64,000 bases of DNA from assembly GCA_002694465.1 (NCBI GenBank), contig NZMG01000030.1, forward strand, positions 67,488 through 131,487, written 5' to 3'. Within the stretch, counting starts at the first letter, position 1. Each line of letters begins with the position of its first letter. The notes under the pieces are model-generated. The model saw only the letters and a program-made list of their open reading frames with translations, did not search any database and was not told the DNA's origin. This DNA is from Flavobacteriaceae bacterium (GTDB lineage: Bacteria; Bacteroidota; Bacteroidia; Flavobacteriales; Flavobacteriaceae). The position numbers and the translations under genes were made by a program. This document shows, piece by piece, positions 52,773 to 61,261 of the stretch.

Positions 52773-53411
52773 ATGAAAAGTATATCAAAAATAGCAATAT
52801 TATTAATGGTAGCTACGGTGATGGTATCTTGCTTTGATACTGGAAACCCCAATTACCAATACATGCCAAACATGTATGCTCCTGTTGGCTATGAAACCTA
52901 TGGGGAATATGAAATTTTCCCAGGAGGACAAGCAGCGATGTTACCTGCCGAAGGATCTATTCCAAGAGGATGGCAACCTTATGATTACCCAAATACACCT
53001 GATGGTTTTCTATTGGCCAAAGCCGAATTAAAAAACCCGTTAGCAGTTACAGAAGAAAATTTAGCCGCAGGCAAGAAACTATATGATATTTATTGTGCTG
53101 TCTGTCACGGAGTAAAGGGTGATGGACAAGGAATTTTAGTGCAGCGCGAGAAAATTCTTGGTATTCCAAGTTATGATGATGCAGGACGGAATATATCTGA
53201 AGGAGGGGTTTATCACGTACAAATGTTTGGTTTAAACTCCATGGGTTCTTATGCCTCTCAGACTAATGAGTTAGAGCGTTGGCAAATTACTCAACACGTG
53301 ATGAATTTGAAAGCAGCGCTTAAAGGTGAACCATTAGTGACACCAGAAAGTATAGTGGCACCTACCGTAGAAGAAACTACTGAAACTGTAACAACAGAGA
53401 CAGAACATTAA
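52773..53411 (+). CDS. actE: Alternative complex III subunit ActE (monohaem cytochrome c lipoprotein)
   Basis: A monohaem cytochrome c that passes electrons from ActA toward the oxidase. The ATG at 52773, one base after the actD stop, is preferred: the frame reaches an earlier ATG inside actD, but MKSISKIAILLMVATVMVSC is a proper lipoprotein signal with Cys20, giving 212 residues. The haem site is CAVCH (IYCAVCHGVKGDGQG), and a Met in the region MFGLNSMGSYASQ may be the axial ligand. The C-terminal tail is Thr/Glu-rich. Confidence 0.92.
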   Translation: MKSISKIAILLMVATVMVSCFDTGNPNYQYMPNMYAPVGYETYGEYEIFPGGQAAMLPAEGSIPRGWQPYDYPNTPDGFLLAKAELKNPLAVTEENLAAGKKLYDIYCAVCHGVKGDGQGILVQREKILGIPSYDDAGRNISEGGVYHVQMFGLNSMGSYASQTNELERWQITQHVMNLKAALKGEPLVTPESIVAPTVEETTETVTTETEH

Positions 53412-53439
53412 ATAAAGAACTAAGAGAATAGCTTAAGAT

Positions 53440-54780
53440 ATGTATACGCTACCCAAAAAATTAAAATTATTTGCGATTGCTTTTATGGTAGTTGGAGCCA
53501 TTGGGATGATTGCAGGGTTTCTTTCTGCTCCCAAAACCACTGCCGAAGTAAAGGAAATGATGGCAAGTCACCACGGGGATGGTCATGGCGAAACCGTTGA
53601 AGATGTTTCGCACGGAGACAATCATGGTGAAGTGAATGAAGATGCTCACGGTGGTGAAGACGCTCATTATGAGCATGTACTTCATCAAATGCAAAACCGT
53701 CCTTGGTCTGCATTATACATTGCATCGTTCTTCTTTTTTATGATTGCATTAGGAACCTTAGCATTCTATGCTATTCAATATGCTGCACAAGCGGGTTGGT
53801 CTCCTGTACTCTTTAGGGTGATGGAAGGAATTACAGCCTATTTGCCAGTAGCTTCTGTAATTATATTTGTATTGTTATTACTTTCAGCATTTCACGTAAA
53901 CCATATCTTCCACTGGATGGATCCAGAATTGGTGAATCCAGAAAGTGAACATTATGATAAATTAATTGCAGGGAAAAGTGGATTTTTAAACGTTCCTTTC
54001 TTTTTAATAAGAGCGGCTATTTTCTTATTAGGATGGAATTTATACCGTTGGATTTCTAGAAAAAATTCTATTGCAGACGATACGGCAGAAGACAATAGAT
54101 ACTTTAAAAAGAATTTTAAAGCTTCAGCAGGATTCTTAGTATTCTTTATAGTTACCGAGTCTATGATGTCTTGGGATTGGATAATGAGTTTCGACCCACA
54201 TTGGTTTAGTACCCTATTTGGATGGTACGTGTTTGCAGGAATGATGGTTTCAGCAATTACGGTAATTGCCATGGTTACTATTTATTTGAAATCGCAAGGA
54301 TATTTAGAGCACGTAAACGATAGTCATATTCATGATTTGGCAAAATTCATGTTTGGTTTCAGTATTTTCTGGACCTATTTATGGTTTTCACAATTCATGC
54401 TTATTTGGTATGCAAACATTCCAGAAGAGGTTACTTATTTTGTAACCAGAATTGAAGATTACAATCTACCTTTCTTCGGGATGTTGGCCATGAATTTTAT
54501 ATTCCCTGTATTGTTATTAATGAATAGTGATTATAAACGTGTTAACTGGTTTGTAATCATGACAGGGATTGTCATTTTAGCAGGACATTATATTGATGTT
54601 TTCAATATGGTAATGCCTGCAACTGTTGGAACGTCTTGGTACATTGGCATTCCAGAAATAGGTTCATTGCTTTTCTTCTTTGGATTATTTGTTTTGGTGG
54701 TATTTACGGCCTTAACAAAAGCGCCATTATTGGCAAAACGAAATCCATTTATTAAGGAAAGTAAGCATTTTCATTATTAA
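53440..54780 (+). CDS. actF: Alternative complex III subunit ActF (NrfD-like membrane protein)
   Basis: A 446-residue polytopic membrane subunit related to ActC. About ten helices; family segments include LLSAFHVNHIFHWMDPE, SMMSWDWIMSFDPHWFSTLF and FSQFMLIWYANIPEEVTYF. After the first helix a loop at about 42-88 is strikingly His/Glu/Asp-rich (SHHGDGHGETVEDVSHGDN and onward, 13 or more His in about 45 residues), suggesting metal binding. Located between actE and coxB in the conserved order. Confidence 0.93.
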   Translation: MYTLPKKLKLFAIAFMVVGAIGMIAGFLSAPKTTAEVKEMMASHHGDGHGETVEDVSHGDNHGEVNEDAHGGEDAHYEHVLHQMQNRPWSALYIASFFFFMIALGTLAFYAIQYAAQAGWSPVLFRVMEGITAYLPVASVIIFVLLLLSAFHVNHIFHWMDPELVNPESEHYDKLIAGKSGFLNVPFFLIRAAIFLLGWNLYRWISRKNSIADDTAEDNRYFKKNFKASAGFLVFFIVTESMMSWDWIMSFDPHWFSTLFGWYVFAGMMVSAITVIAMVTIYLKSQGYLEHVNDSHIHDLAKFMFGFSIFWTYLWFSQFMLIWYANIPEEVTYFVTRIEDYNLPFFGMLAMNFIFPVLLLMNSDYKRVNWFVIMTGIVILAGHYIDVFNMVMPATVGTSWYIGIPEIGSLLFFFGLFVLVVFTALTKAPLLAKRNPFIKESKHFHY

Positions 54781-54803
54781 TTAAACATAGAAGATAGATA
54801 ACG

Positions 54804-55865
54804 ATGACCGCATTTTTAGTTGTATTAGTAATCATTCTTTTTGGAGTTGCCATCTGGCAAATGGGAAAGATTTTTCAGCTCTCCAAAGGCAAAAGCGATA
54901 CTACTTCCCAAATAGCCAATGATAAAGACAATAACTTACATGGATGGCTAAGTTTGATGTTTGTATTATTTGTTTATGCCTTAGCATTCTATTCTCATTG
55001 GAAATGGAGTAATGTATTTTTACCGCAATCTGCATCAGAGCATGGGGTGGATATAGACCAACTTTGGCTAATTTCCATGGTCCTTATTTTTGTAGTAGGA
55101 ATTATAACCCAATGGCTTCTATTTTATTTCTCATTCAAATACCGAGGTAAAAAGACACAAAGAGCTACCTTCTATGCAGATAATGACAAGTTAGAGTTCA
55201 TCTGGACTATAATTCCAGTTATTGTATTAGCAGGATTGATAATTTATGGTTTGTTTACTTGGACAGACATTATGAATTTTGATGAAGACGAAGACACTAT
55301 GGTAGTTGAGTTATATGCGTACCAATTTGATTGGAGAGCGCGTTACGGTGGAAATGACAATGTACTTGGCGAAGCTAACGTAAGACTTATTGAAGGGGCA
55401 AATACATTAGGAGTAGATACTTCAGATCCAAATGCCCAAGATGATATCATTGTTAACGAACTACACTTACCCGTTGGTAAAAAGGTTCTTTTCAAGATGC
55501 GTTCTCAAGATGTTTTGCACTCTGCATATATGCCGCACTTTAGAGCCCAAATGAACTGTGTTCCTGGAATGATTACTCAATTTGCATTTACACCTACAAT
55601 TACTACCGAAGAAATGAGATTAGATCCTGAAGTAATTGGGAAAGTTCAACGAATAAATGATATTAGAAGAGCAAATAGTGAAAAACTTGTCGCTAATGGG
55701 GACGAAGCTTTAGAACCATATGAGTTTGATTATATGCTTCTATGTAATAAGATTTGTGGAAACAACCACTACAACATGCAAATGAAAATTGTAGTTGAAT
55801 CAGAAGAAGAATATAATGCTTGGATAAAAGAACAAGCTACATTGGCCGAAGCGCTTAAACAATAA
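54804..55865 (+). CDS. coxB: Cytochrome c oxidase subunit II
   Basis: Takes electrons from cytochrome c onto the dinuclear CuA centre of a haem-copper oxidase; 353 residues. The CuA ligands are present: His in HSAYMPHF and the C-x3-C-x3-H-x2-M set in MLLCNKICGNNHYNMQM. Four hydrophobic segments precede the cupredoxin domain (about 3-20, 45-65, 88-110, 130-150), two more than in the canonical subunit, the extra ones being at the N-terminus. It is 23 bases after actF, linking ACIII and oxidase in one transcript. Confidence 0.95.
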   Translation: MTAFLVVLVIILFGVAIWQMGKIFQLSKGKSDTTSQIANDKDNNLHGWLSLMFVLFVYALAFYSHWKWSNVFLPQSASEHGVDIDQLWLISMVLIFVVGIITQWLLFYFSFKYRGKKTQRATFYADNDKLEFIWTIIPVIVLAGLIIYGLFTWTDIMNFDEDEDTMVVELYAYQFDWRARYGGNDNVLGEANVRLIEGANTLGVDTSDPNAQDDIIVNELHLPVGKKVLFKMRSQDVLHSAYMPHFRAQMNCVPGMITQFAFTPTITTEEMRLDPEVIGKVQRINDIRRANSEKLVANGDEALEPYEFDYMLLCNKICGNNHYNMQMKIVVESEEEYNAWIKEQATLAEALKQ

Positions 55866-55884
55866 TAAAACAGTTTAGAAAGAT

Positions 55885-57711
55885 ATGTCAGCACACGCAC
55901 ACGACCACGTAGAAGACCATCACGACGATCACGGGCATCACCATAAAGAGACATTTGTTACTAAATATATCTTTAGCCAAGATCATAAAATGATTTCAAA
56001 GCAATACCTTATTACTGGGTTGTTTATGGGAATTATTGGAATTGCTATGTCTATGCTTTTTAGACTTCAATTAGCTTGGCCGGATAAACAATTTGGTATT
56101 TACGAAATTCTTTTAGGAAAATGGGGAGCCGATGGCATTATGGATCCTAGTGTTTATTTAGCACTTGTTACCATTCACGGAACCATTATGGTATTCTTTG
56201 TATTAACTGCTGGATTGAGTGGAACTTTCAGTAACTTATTAATTCCATTACAGATTGGAGCTCGAGATATGGCTTCAGGGTTTTTAAATATGATATCTTA
56301 CTGGTTATTCTTTCTTTCCAGTGTTATTATGGTTATGTCTCTTTTTGTGGAAGCAGGACCTGCTTCAGCTGGATGGACAATTTACCCGCCGCTTAGTGCA
56401 TTACCTCAAGCAATTCCCGGTTCGGGTGCAGGGATGACCTTATGGTTAGTTTCTATGGCAATTTTTATTGCATCTTCATTATTGGGATCGCTTAATTATA
56501 TTGTTACGGTAATTAATTTACGTACCAAAGGAATGTCCATGACACGTCTGCCACTAACTATTTGGGCATTCTTTGTAACCGCAATTATCGGGGTTGTTTC
56601 TTTCCCAGTATTATTGTCAGCAGCGCTATTATTGATTATGGATAGAAGTTTTGGAACTTCGTTCTTCCTTTCAGATATTTATGTGGCAGGGGAAGTATTA
56701 CATAATCAAGGAGGATCTCCTGTATTGTTTGAACATCTTTTCTGGTTTTTAGGACACCCTGAAGTTTACATTGTATTATTACCAGCATTAGGGATTACTT
56801 CCGAAATTATTGCTACCAACTCTCGTAAGCCAATTTTTGGGTATAGAGCAATGGTTGCTTCTATTTTAGCTATTGCGTTCTTGTCAACCATTGTTTGGGG
56901 ACATCATATGTTTATTTCTGGAATGAATCCATTTCTAGGATCTGTATTCACCTTTACAACCTTATTGATTGCAATTCCTTCAGCGGTAAAAGCATTTAAT
57001 TATATAACCACCCTATGGAAGGGTAATTTGCAGCTAAACCCTGCCATGTTGTTTTCTATTGGATTGGTTTCAACATTTATAACGGGGGGTCTTACAGGAA
57101 TTATCCTTGGAGACAGTGCATTGGATATTAATGTACACGACACCTATTTTGTGGTTGCTCACTTCCATTTGGTAATGGGTATCTCGGCGTTGTATGGATT
57201 ATTTGCAGGAGTGTACCATTGGTTCCCAAAAATGTTTGAAGGACGTATGCTTAACAAAAACCTTGGGTACATTCACTTCTGGGTAACAGCTATAGGTGCG
57301 TATGGAGTTTTCTTTCCGATGCACTTTATTGGAATGGCAGGATTACCAAGACGATATTATACCAACACCGCGTTTCCATATTTTGATGATTTAGCAAATA
57401 TTAATGTGGTAATTACCATCTTTGCTTTTATCGCAGGAGCCGCACAGTTAGTATTCCTTTACAATTTTATTTCTTCTATGTTCTTCGGAAAAAAAGGACC
57501 AAAAAATCCTTGGAAGTCGAATACTTTAGAGTGGACTGCAGAAGTAAAGCATATCCACGGAAACTGGGATGGTCCTATCCCACATGTACATCGTTGGGCG
57601 TATGACTATAGCAAATTGAATAAAGACGAAAGCGACTATGTTGTTCCAGGACAAGATTTTGTGCCACAAACGGTGCCACTTCAAGACAATGAAGAAGAAA
57701 TGAATCATTAG
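55885..57711 (+). CDS. coxA: Cytochrome c oxidase subunit I
   Basis: Catalytic haem-copper subunit, 608 residues, A1-type. Metal ligands are visible: a haem a His in VTIHGTIMVFFV, the CuB His and cross-linked Tyr in FLGHPEVYIVLLP, the CuB pair in WGHHMFISG, and haem a3 and a ligands in HDTYFVVAHFHLVMG. Twelve core helices are expected. The extreme N-terminus is His/Asp-rich (SAHAHDHVEDHHDDHGHHHK), like the loop in ActF, and could bind copper. It is the last gene of the operon; no subunit III gene follows in this window. Confidence 0.96.
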   Translation: MSAHAHDHVEDHHDDHGHHHKETFVTKYIFSQDHKMISKQYLITGLFMGIIGIAMSMLFRLQLAWPDKQFGIYEILLGKWGADGIMDPSVYLALVTIHGTIMVFFVLTAGLSGTFSNLLIPLQIGARDMASGFLNMISYWLFFLSSVIMVMSLFVEAGPASAGWTIYPPLSALPQAIPGSGAGMTLWLVSMAIFIASSLLGSLNYIVTVINLRTKGMSMTRLPLTIWAFFVTAIIGVVSFPVLLSAALLLIMDRSFGTSFFLSDIYVAGEVLHNQGGSPVLFEHLFWFLGHPEVYIVLLPALGITSEIIATNSRKPIFGYRAMVASILAIAFLSTIVWGHHMFISGMNPFLGSVFTFTTLLIAIPSAVKAFNYITTLWKGNLQLNPAMLFSIGLVSTFITGGLTGIILGDSALDINVHDTYFVVAHFHLVMGISALYGLFAGVYHWFPKMFEGRMLNKNLGYIHFWVTAIGAYGVFFPMHFIGMAGLPRRYYTNTAFPYFDDLANINVVITIFAFIAGAAQLVFLYNFISSMFFGKKGPKNPWKSNTLEWTAEVKHIHGNWDGPIPHVHRWAYDYSKLNKDESDYVVPGQDFVPQTVPLQDNEEEMNH

Positions 57712-57732
57712 TAGATTCTTTAAAAATACTTT

Positions 57733-57767
57733 AAAAACCCTTCATATTTTCAAGAAGGGTTTTTTTA
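57733..57767 (+). terminator. Terminator of the act-cox operon
   Basis: AAAAACCCTTC/GAAGGGTTTTTTT stem with a 10-base loop followed by T, about 20 bases after the coxA stop. Confidence 0.9.
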
Positions 57768-57775
57768 TATCTTTG
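57768..57775 (+). promoter_or_regulatory. -7 box of the MATE gene
   Basis: TATCTTTG fits TAnnTTTG directly behind the coxA terminator. The TTG of the longer MATE frame lies in it, supporting the ATG at 57797 as start. Confidence 0.45.
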
Positions 57776-57796
57776 GTTTTTCTACAACGAACCAAG

Positions 57797-59191
57797 ATGA
57801 CTCTTTTTCAAAAAATTATAAAGAATTTGCCTTTGGCAATTGCTGGCAAAGAACAAGAATTTACTTCAGGGAGTATTCGTAAAGCTGTTTTTTTACTATC
57901 AGTTCCAATGGTTCTGGAAATGATGATGGAGTCTATTTTCTTTCTAGTAGATGCCTATTTTGTTTCGAGTTTAGGGCCAAATGCCATTGCAACCGTTGGG
58001 CTAACAGAATCTGTTCTAACGTTGGTTTATGCTATTGCCATAGGGTTAAGTATGGGAGCAACGGCAATTGTAGCACGAAGAATTGGTGAAAAAAATATCC
58101 AAGGAGCTTCACAAACGGCAGTACAAGTAATTTTTTTAGGAGTTGCAGTTTCTATAATTGTGAGCATTATTGGAATTCTTTTTCCTAAGGAAATTTTATC
58201 CCTCATGGGAGGTGAGCCTGATTTGGTTCAAGAGGGTTACGGATATACTCAAATACTTTTAGGAGGTAATGTAACGGTGATGTTGCTTTTTCTCATCAAT
58301 GCAATTTTTAGAGGTGCAGGGGATGCTTCAACTGCCATGAAGGTCCTTATATTTTCTAATATATTAAACATCATATTAGACCCAATTTTTATTTTTGGAT
58401 TAGGTCCCATACCCGCTTTTGGTGTTAAGGGAGCTGCTATAGCGACAACCATTGGAAGAGGGAGTGCCGTTATTTTTCAAATAGCAATCTTATTTTTAGG
58501 ATGGACCAAAATAAAACTAGTTTTAAAGGATTTTGTCCTTCGCTTAGGAATTATGTGGAATTTAATAAAAGTATCTTTAGGAGGTATTGGACAGTTTATT
58601 ATTGGTACAACAAGCTGGGTATTTTTAATGCGAATTATGGCCGAATTTGGGAGCGAATTATTGGCTGGTTATACCATTGCAATTCGTGTTCTTATGTTTA
58701 CCCTAATGCCTTCTTGGGGAATGAGTAACGCTGCAGCTACACTGGTGGGTCAAAATTTAGGAGCTGGAAAACCAGAAAGGGCCGAAGCCTCTGTTTGGAA
58801 AACTGGAAAGTATAACGCGTGCTTCATGGTAGGGGTTTCTATCTTCTATCTTTTGTTTGCCGAAGGTATCATCAAAATATTTAGTAATCATCCTGAAGTT
58901 ATTTCCAAAGGGGCGTTGAGCCTACGCATAATTGCTGCTGGCTATGTTTTTTATGCCTACGGAATGGTGGTAATTCAAGCTTTTAATGGCGCAGGTGATA
59001 CAAAAACACCAACGATCATTAACTTTTTCTGCTTTTGGCTTTTTCAATTACCCTTTGCGTATGTAGCGGCTTTAACCTTTAATCTAGGCGCTACAGGCGT
59101 GTTGTTGGCCATTACCTTTGCTGAAATTTTAATAGCAATTTTAGGTATTATTTGGTTCAAAAAGGGAACCTGGAAAACTGTCCAGGTATAA
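57797..59191 (+). CDS. MATE-family multidrug/toxin exporter
   Basis: A 464-residue, twelve-helix Na+ or H+ driven exporter of the MATE family. Two homologous halves are visible: the first starts around GSIRKAVFLLSVPMVLEMMM and LVDAYFVSSLGPNAIATVG, the second around LIKVSLGGIGQFIIGTTSW. The ATG at 57797 is preferred to a TTG 24 bases earlier that sits in the -7 box. The substrate cannot be predicted. Located between the respiratory operon and ruvB. Confidence 0.9.
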   Translation: MTLFQKIIKNLPLAIAGKEQEFTSGSIRKAVFLLSVPMVLEMMMESIFFLVDAYFVSSLGPNAIATVGLTESVLTLVYAIAIGLSMGATAIVARRIGEKNIQGASQTAVQVIFLGVAVSIIVSIIGILFPKEILSLMGGEPDLVQEGYGYTQILLGGNVTVMLLFLINAIFRGAGDASTAMKVLIFSNILNIILDPIFIFGLGPIPAFGVKGAAIATTIGRGSAVIFQIAILFLGWTKIKLVLKDFVLRLGIMWNLIKVSLGGIGQFIIGTTSWVFLMRIMAEFGSELLAGYTIAIRVLMFTLMPSWGMSNAAATLVGQNLGAGKPERAEASVWKTGKYNACFMVGVSIFYLLFAEGIIKIFSNHPEVISKGALSLRIIAAGYVFYAYGMVVIQAFNGAGDTKTPTIINFFCFWLFQLPFAYVAALTFNLGATGVLLAITFAEILIAILGIIWFKKGTWKTVQV

Positions 59192-59240
59192 TTTAGCACA
59201 ACAGTTTTAATTAAATGGATTTTCAGTAAAGGAACCTTTG

Positions 59241-59248
59241 TATATTTG
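59241..59248 (+). promoter_or_regulatory. -7 box immediately upstream of ruvB
   Basis: TATATTTG fits TAnnTTTG but ends only 4 bases before the ruvB ATG at 59253, so transcription would start about at the start codon (leaderless). Confidence 0.4.
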
Positions 59249-59252
59249 TAGT

Positions 59253-60275
59253 ATGAACGAAAATCTAGATCCAACAAGCGAAAATTTTTCTGAACAAGAA
59301 TTGGATATTGAAAGAAAATTACGACCTCTTTCTTTTGAAGATTTTGCGGGTCAGGATCAAGTACTAGAAAATTTACAGGTTTTTGTTCAAGCGGCGAATT
59401 TGCGGGAAGAAGCCTTAGACCACACCTTATTTCATGGGCCTCCAGGGTTAGGGAAAACTACCTTAGCGCATATTTTAGCGAGTGAACTTCAAGTAAATAT
59501 TAGAGTTACTTCGGGTCCTGTTTTAGACAAGCCAGGTGACTTAGCGGGACTTCTTACCAATCTAGAGGAAAGAGATGTGTTGTTTATAGATGAAATTCAT
59601 CGTTTGAGTCCAATTGTAGAAGAATACCTTTATTCTGCTATGGAGGATTACAAGATTGACATTATGATTGAATCTGGACCCAATGCAAGAACAGTTCAAA
59701 TTAATTTGAATCCGTTTACTTTGGTTGGAGCTACAACTCGTTCAGGATTGTTAACGGCTCCCATGCGGGCTCGTTTTGGAATTTCTTCCAGACTTCAATA
59801 TTACACTACCGAACTTCTCACAACCATCGTTCAGCGGAGCGCCCATATTTTAAGTGTACCAATTTCTATGGAAGCGGCTATCGAAATTGCAGGAAGAAGT
59901 CGTGGAACCCCTCGAATTGCAAATGCATTATTACGAAGAGTTAGAGATTTTGCCCAAATTAAAGGGGATGGTAATATTGATATAAAGATTGCAAAATATG
60001 CACTTGAACAGCTTCACGTGGATACGCATGGGCTTGATGAAATGGATAATAAAATTTTAAAAACCATTATCGATAAGTTTAAGGGAGGCCCTGTAGGGAT
60101 TACCACTTTGGCAACAGCGGTTTCAGAAAGTGCCGAAACGATTGAAGAAGTCTATGAGCCATTTCTTATTCAGCAAGGATTTATAGTGAGAACACCACGT
60201 GGAAGAGAAGTCACTGAATTTGCTTATACGCATTTAGGGAAGCTGAAAGGAGGAACCCAAGGTGGACTTTTTTAA
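59253..60275 (+). CDS. ruvB: Holliday junction branch-migration ATPase RuvB
   Basis: Hexameric AAA+ helicase motor that, with RuvA, drives branch migration of Holliday junctions. From the ATG at 59253, 340 residues; the frame begins at a TTG five codons earlier. Motifs: [18 protein letters not shown], Walker [17 protein letters not shown], Walker [12 protein letters not shown], sensor 1 [10 protein letters not shown], arginine finger region [16 protein letters not shown], then the winged-helix domain. queG starts at the very next base after its stop; ruvA begins later on the same strand at 63650. Confidence 0.97.
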   Translation: MNENLDPTSENFSEQELDIERKLRPLSFEDFAGQDQVLENLQVFVQAANLREEALDHTLFHGPPGLGKTTLAHILASELQVNIRVTSGPVLDKPGDLAGLLTNLEERDVLFIDEIHRLSPIVEEYLYSAMEDYKIDIMIESGPNARTVQINLNPFTLVGATTRSGLLTAPMRARFGISSRLQYYTTELLTTIVQRSAHILSVPISMEAAIEIAGRSRGTPRIANALLRRVRDFAQIKGDGNIDIKIAKYALEQLHVDTHGLDEMDNKILKTIIDKFKGGPVGITTLATAVSESAETIEEVYEPFLIQQGFIVRTPRGREVTEFAYTHLGKLKGGTQGGLF

Positions 60276-61199
60276 ATGAATACCAAGCTTCACAATACAA
60301 ATATTATAAAAGGGGAAGCGAAACGCTTAGGATTTCTTTCTTGCGGAATTAGTAAAGCACAGTTTCTAGAGGAGGAAGCTCCACGATTAGAAAAATGGCT
60401 AAAAAAGAATATGCATGGAGAAATGGGATATATGGAAAACCATTTCGACAAACGACTTGACCCTACTAAATTGGTTGAAGATTCCAAAAGTGTTATTTCT
60501 CTATTACTAAACTACTTTCCGAATGAATCACAAAGAGAGGATTCGTATAAAATTTCTAAATATGCCTACGGTACCGATTATCATTTTGTGATAAAGGAAA
60601 AACTAAAAGAACTACTCTTTTTTATTCAAAATAAAATTGGCGAAGTAAACGGACGTGCTTTTGTAGATTCAGCACCAGTTTTGGATAAGGTTTGGGCAGC
60701 TAAAAGTGGATTAGGATGGATTGGAAAACACAGCAATCTTTTGAGCAAGCAAGTAGGTTCTTTCTTTTTTATTGCGGAATTAATTGTGGACATCGAATTA
60801 GAGTATGACAGCCCCGTAACAGACCATTGCGGGACTTGTACTGCCTGCATAGATGCTTGCCCAACCCAAGCCATTGTGCAACCGTATGTGGTAGATGGGA
60901 GTAAGTGTATTTCGTACCTCACAATTGAGTTGAAAAATGAAATTCCATCAAGTTTTTCAAGCCAAATGGATGATTGGATGTTTGGTTGCGATGTGTGCCA
61001 AGATGTATGTCCTTGGAATCGTTTTAGTAAATCACATAATGAACCTTTGTTCAATCCCCATCCTGAATTACTTTCAAAATCAAAAAAGGAGTGGGAAGAA
61101 ATTACCGAGGAAGTTTTTTCTGAAATCTTTAAAAAAAGCGCTGTCAAGCGCACTAAGTTTTCTGGTTTAAAAAGAAACATTTCTTTTATAAAAGATTAA
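60276..61199 (+). CDS. queG: Epoxyqueuosine reductase QueG
   Basis: Cobalamin and [4Fe-4S]-dependent enzyme that reduces epoxyqueuosine to queuosine at the wobble position of tRNAs with GUN anticodons. The 307 residues show the family start [19 protein letters not shown], the conserved segments [10 protein letters not shown] and [20 protein letters not shown], and two ferredoxin-type cluster motifs, [18 protein letters not shown] and [14 protein letters not shown]. It follows ruvB without a gap, so the two are translationally coupled. Confidence 0.95.
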   Translation: MNTKLHNTNIIKGEAKRLGFLSCGISKAQFLEEEAPRLEKWLKKNMHGEMGYMENHFDKRLDPTKLVEDSKSVISLLLNYFPNESQREDSYKISKYAYGTDYHFVIKEKLKELLFFIQNKIGEVNGRAFVDSAPVLDKVWAAKSGLGWIGKHSNLLSKQVGSFFFIAELIVDIELEYDSPVTDHCGTCTACIDACPTQAIVQPYVVDGSKCISYLTIELKNEIPSSFSSQMDDWMFGCDVCQDVCPWNRFSKSHNEPLFNPHPELLSKSKKEWEEITEEVFSEIFKKSAVKRTKFSGLKRNISFIKD

Positions 61200-61231
61200 T
61201 CTTTAAAATTTTTTCGTTTCGACTAGTCTGT

Positions 61232-61239
61232 TACCTTTG
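61232..61239 (+). promoter_or_regulatory. -7 box of the malic enzyme gene
   Basis: TACCTTTG fits TAnnTTTG, 23 bases upstream of the start codon. The -33 region has only a TTTCG approximation. Confidence 0.45.
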
Positions 61240-61261
61240 TAAGTCTACATAATTAGGAAAG

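Noticed and set aside
60626..61180. 184-codon minus-strand frame opposite queG
   Set aside because: queG is a complete conserved enzyme on the plus strand; the opposite frame shows no recognisable motif.
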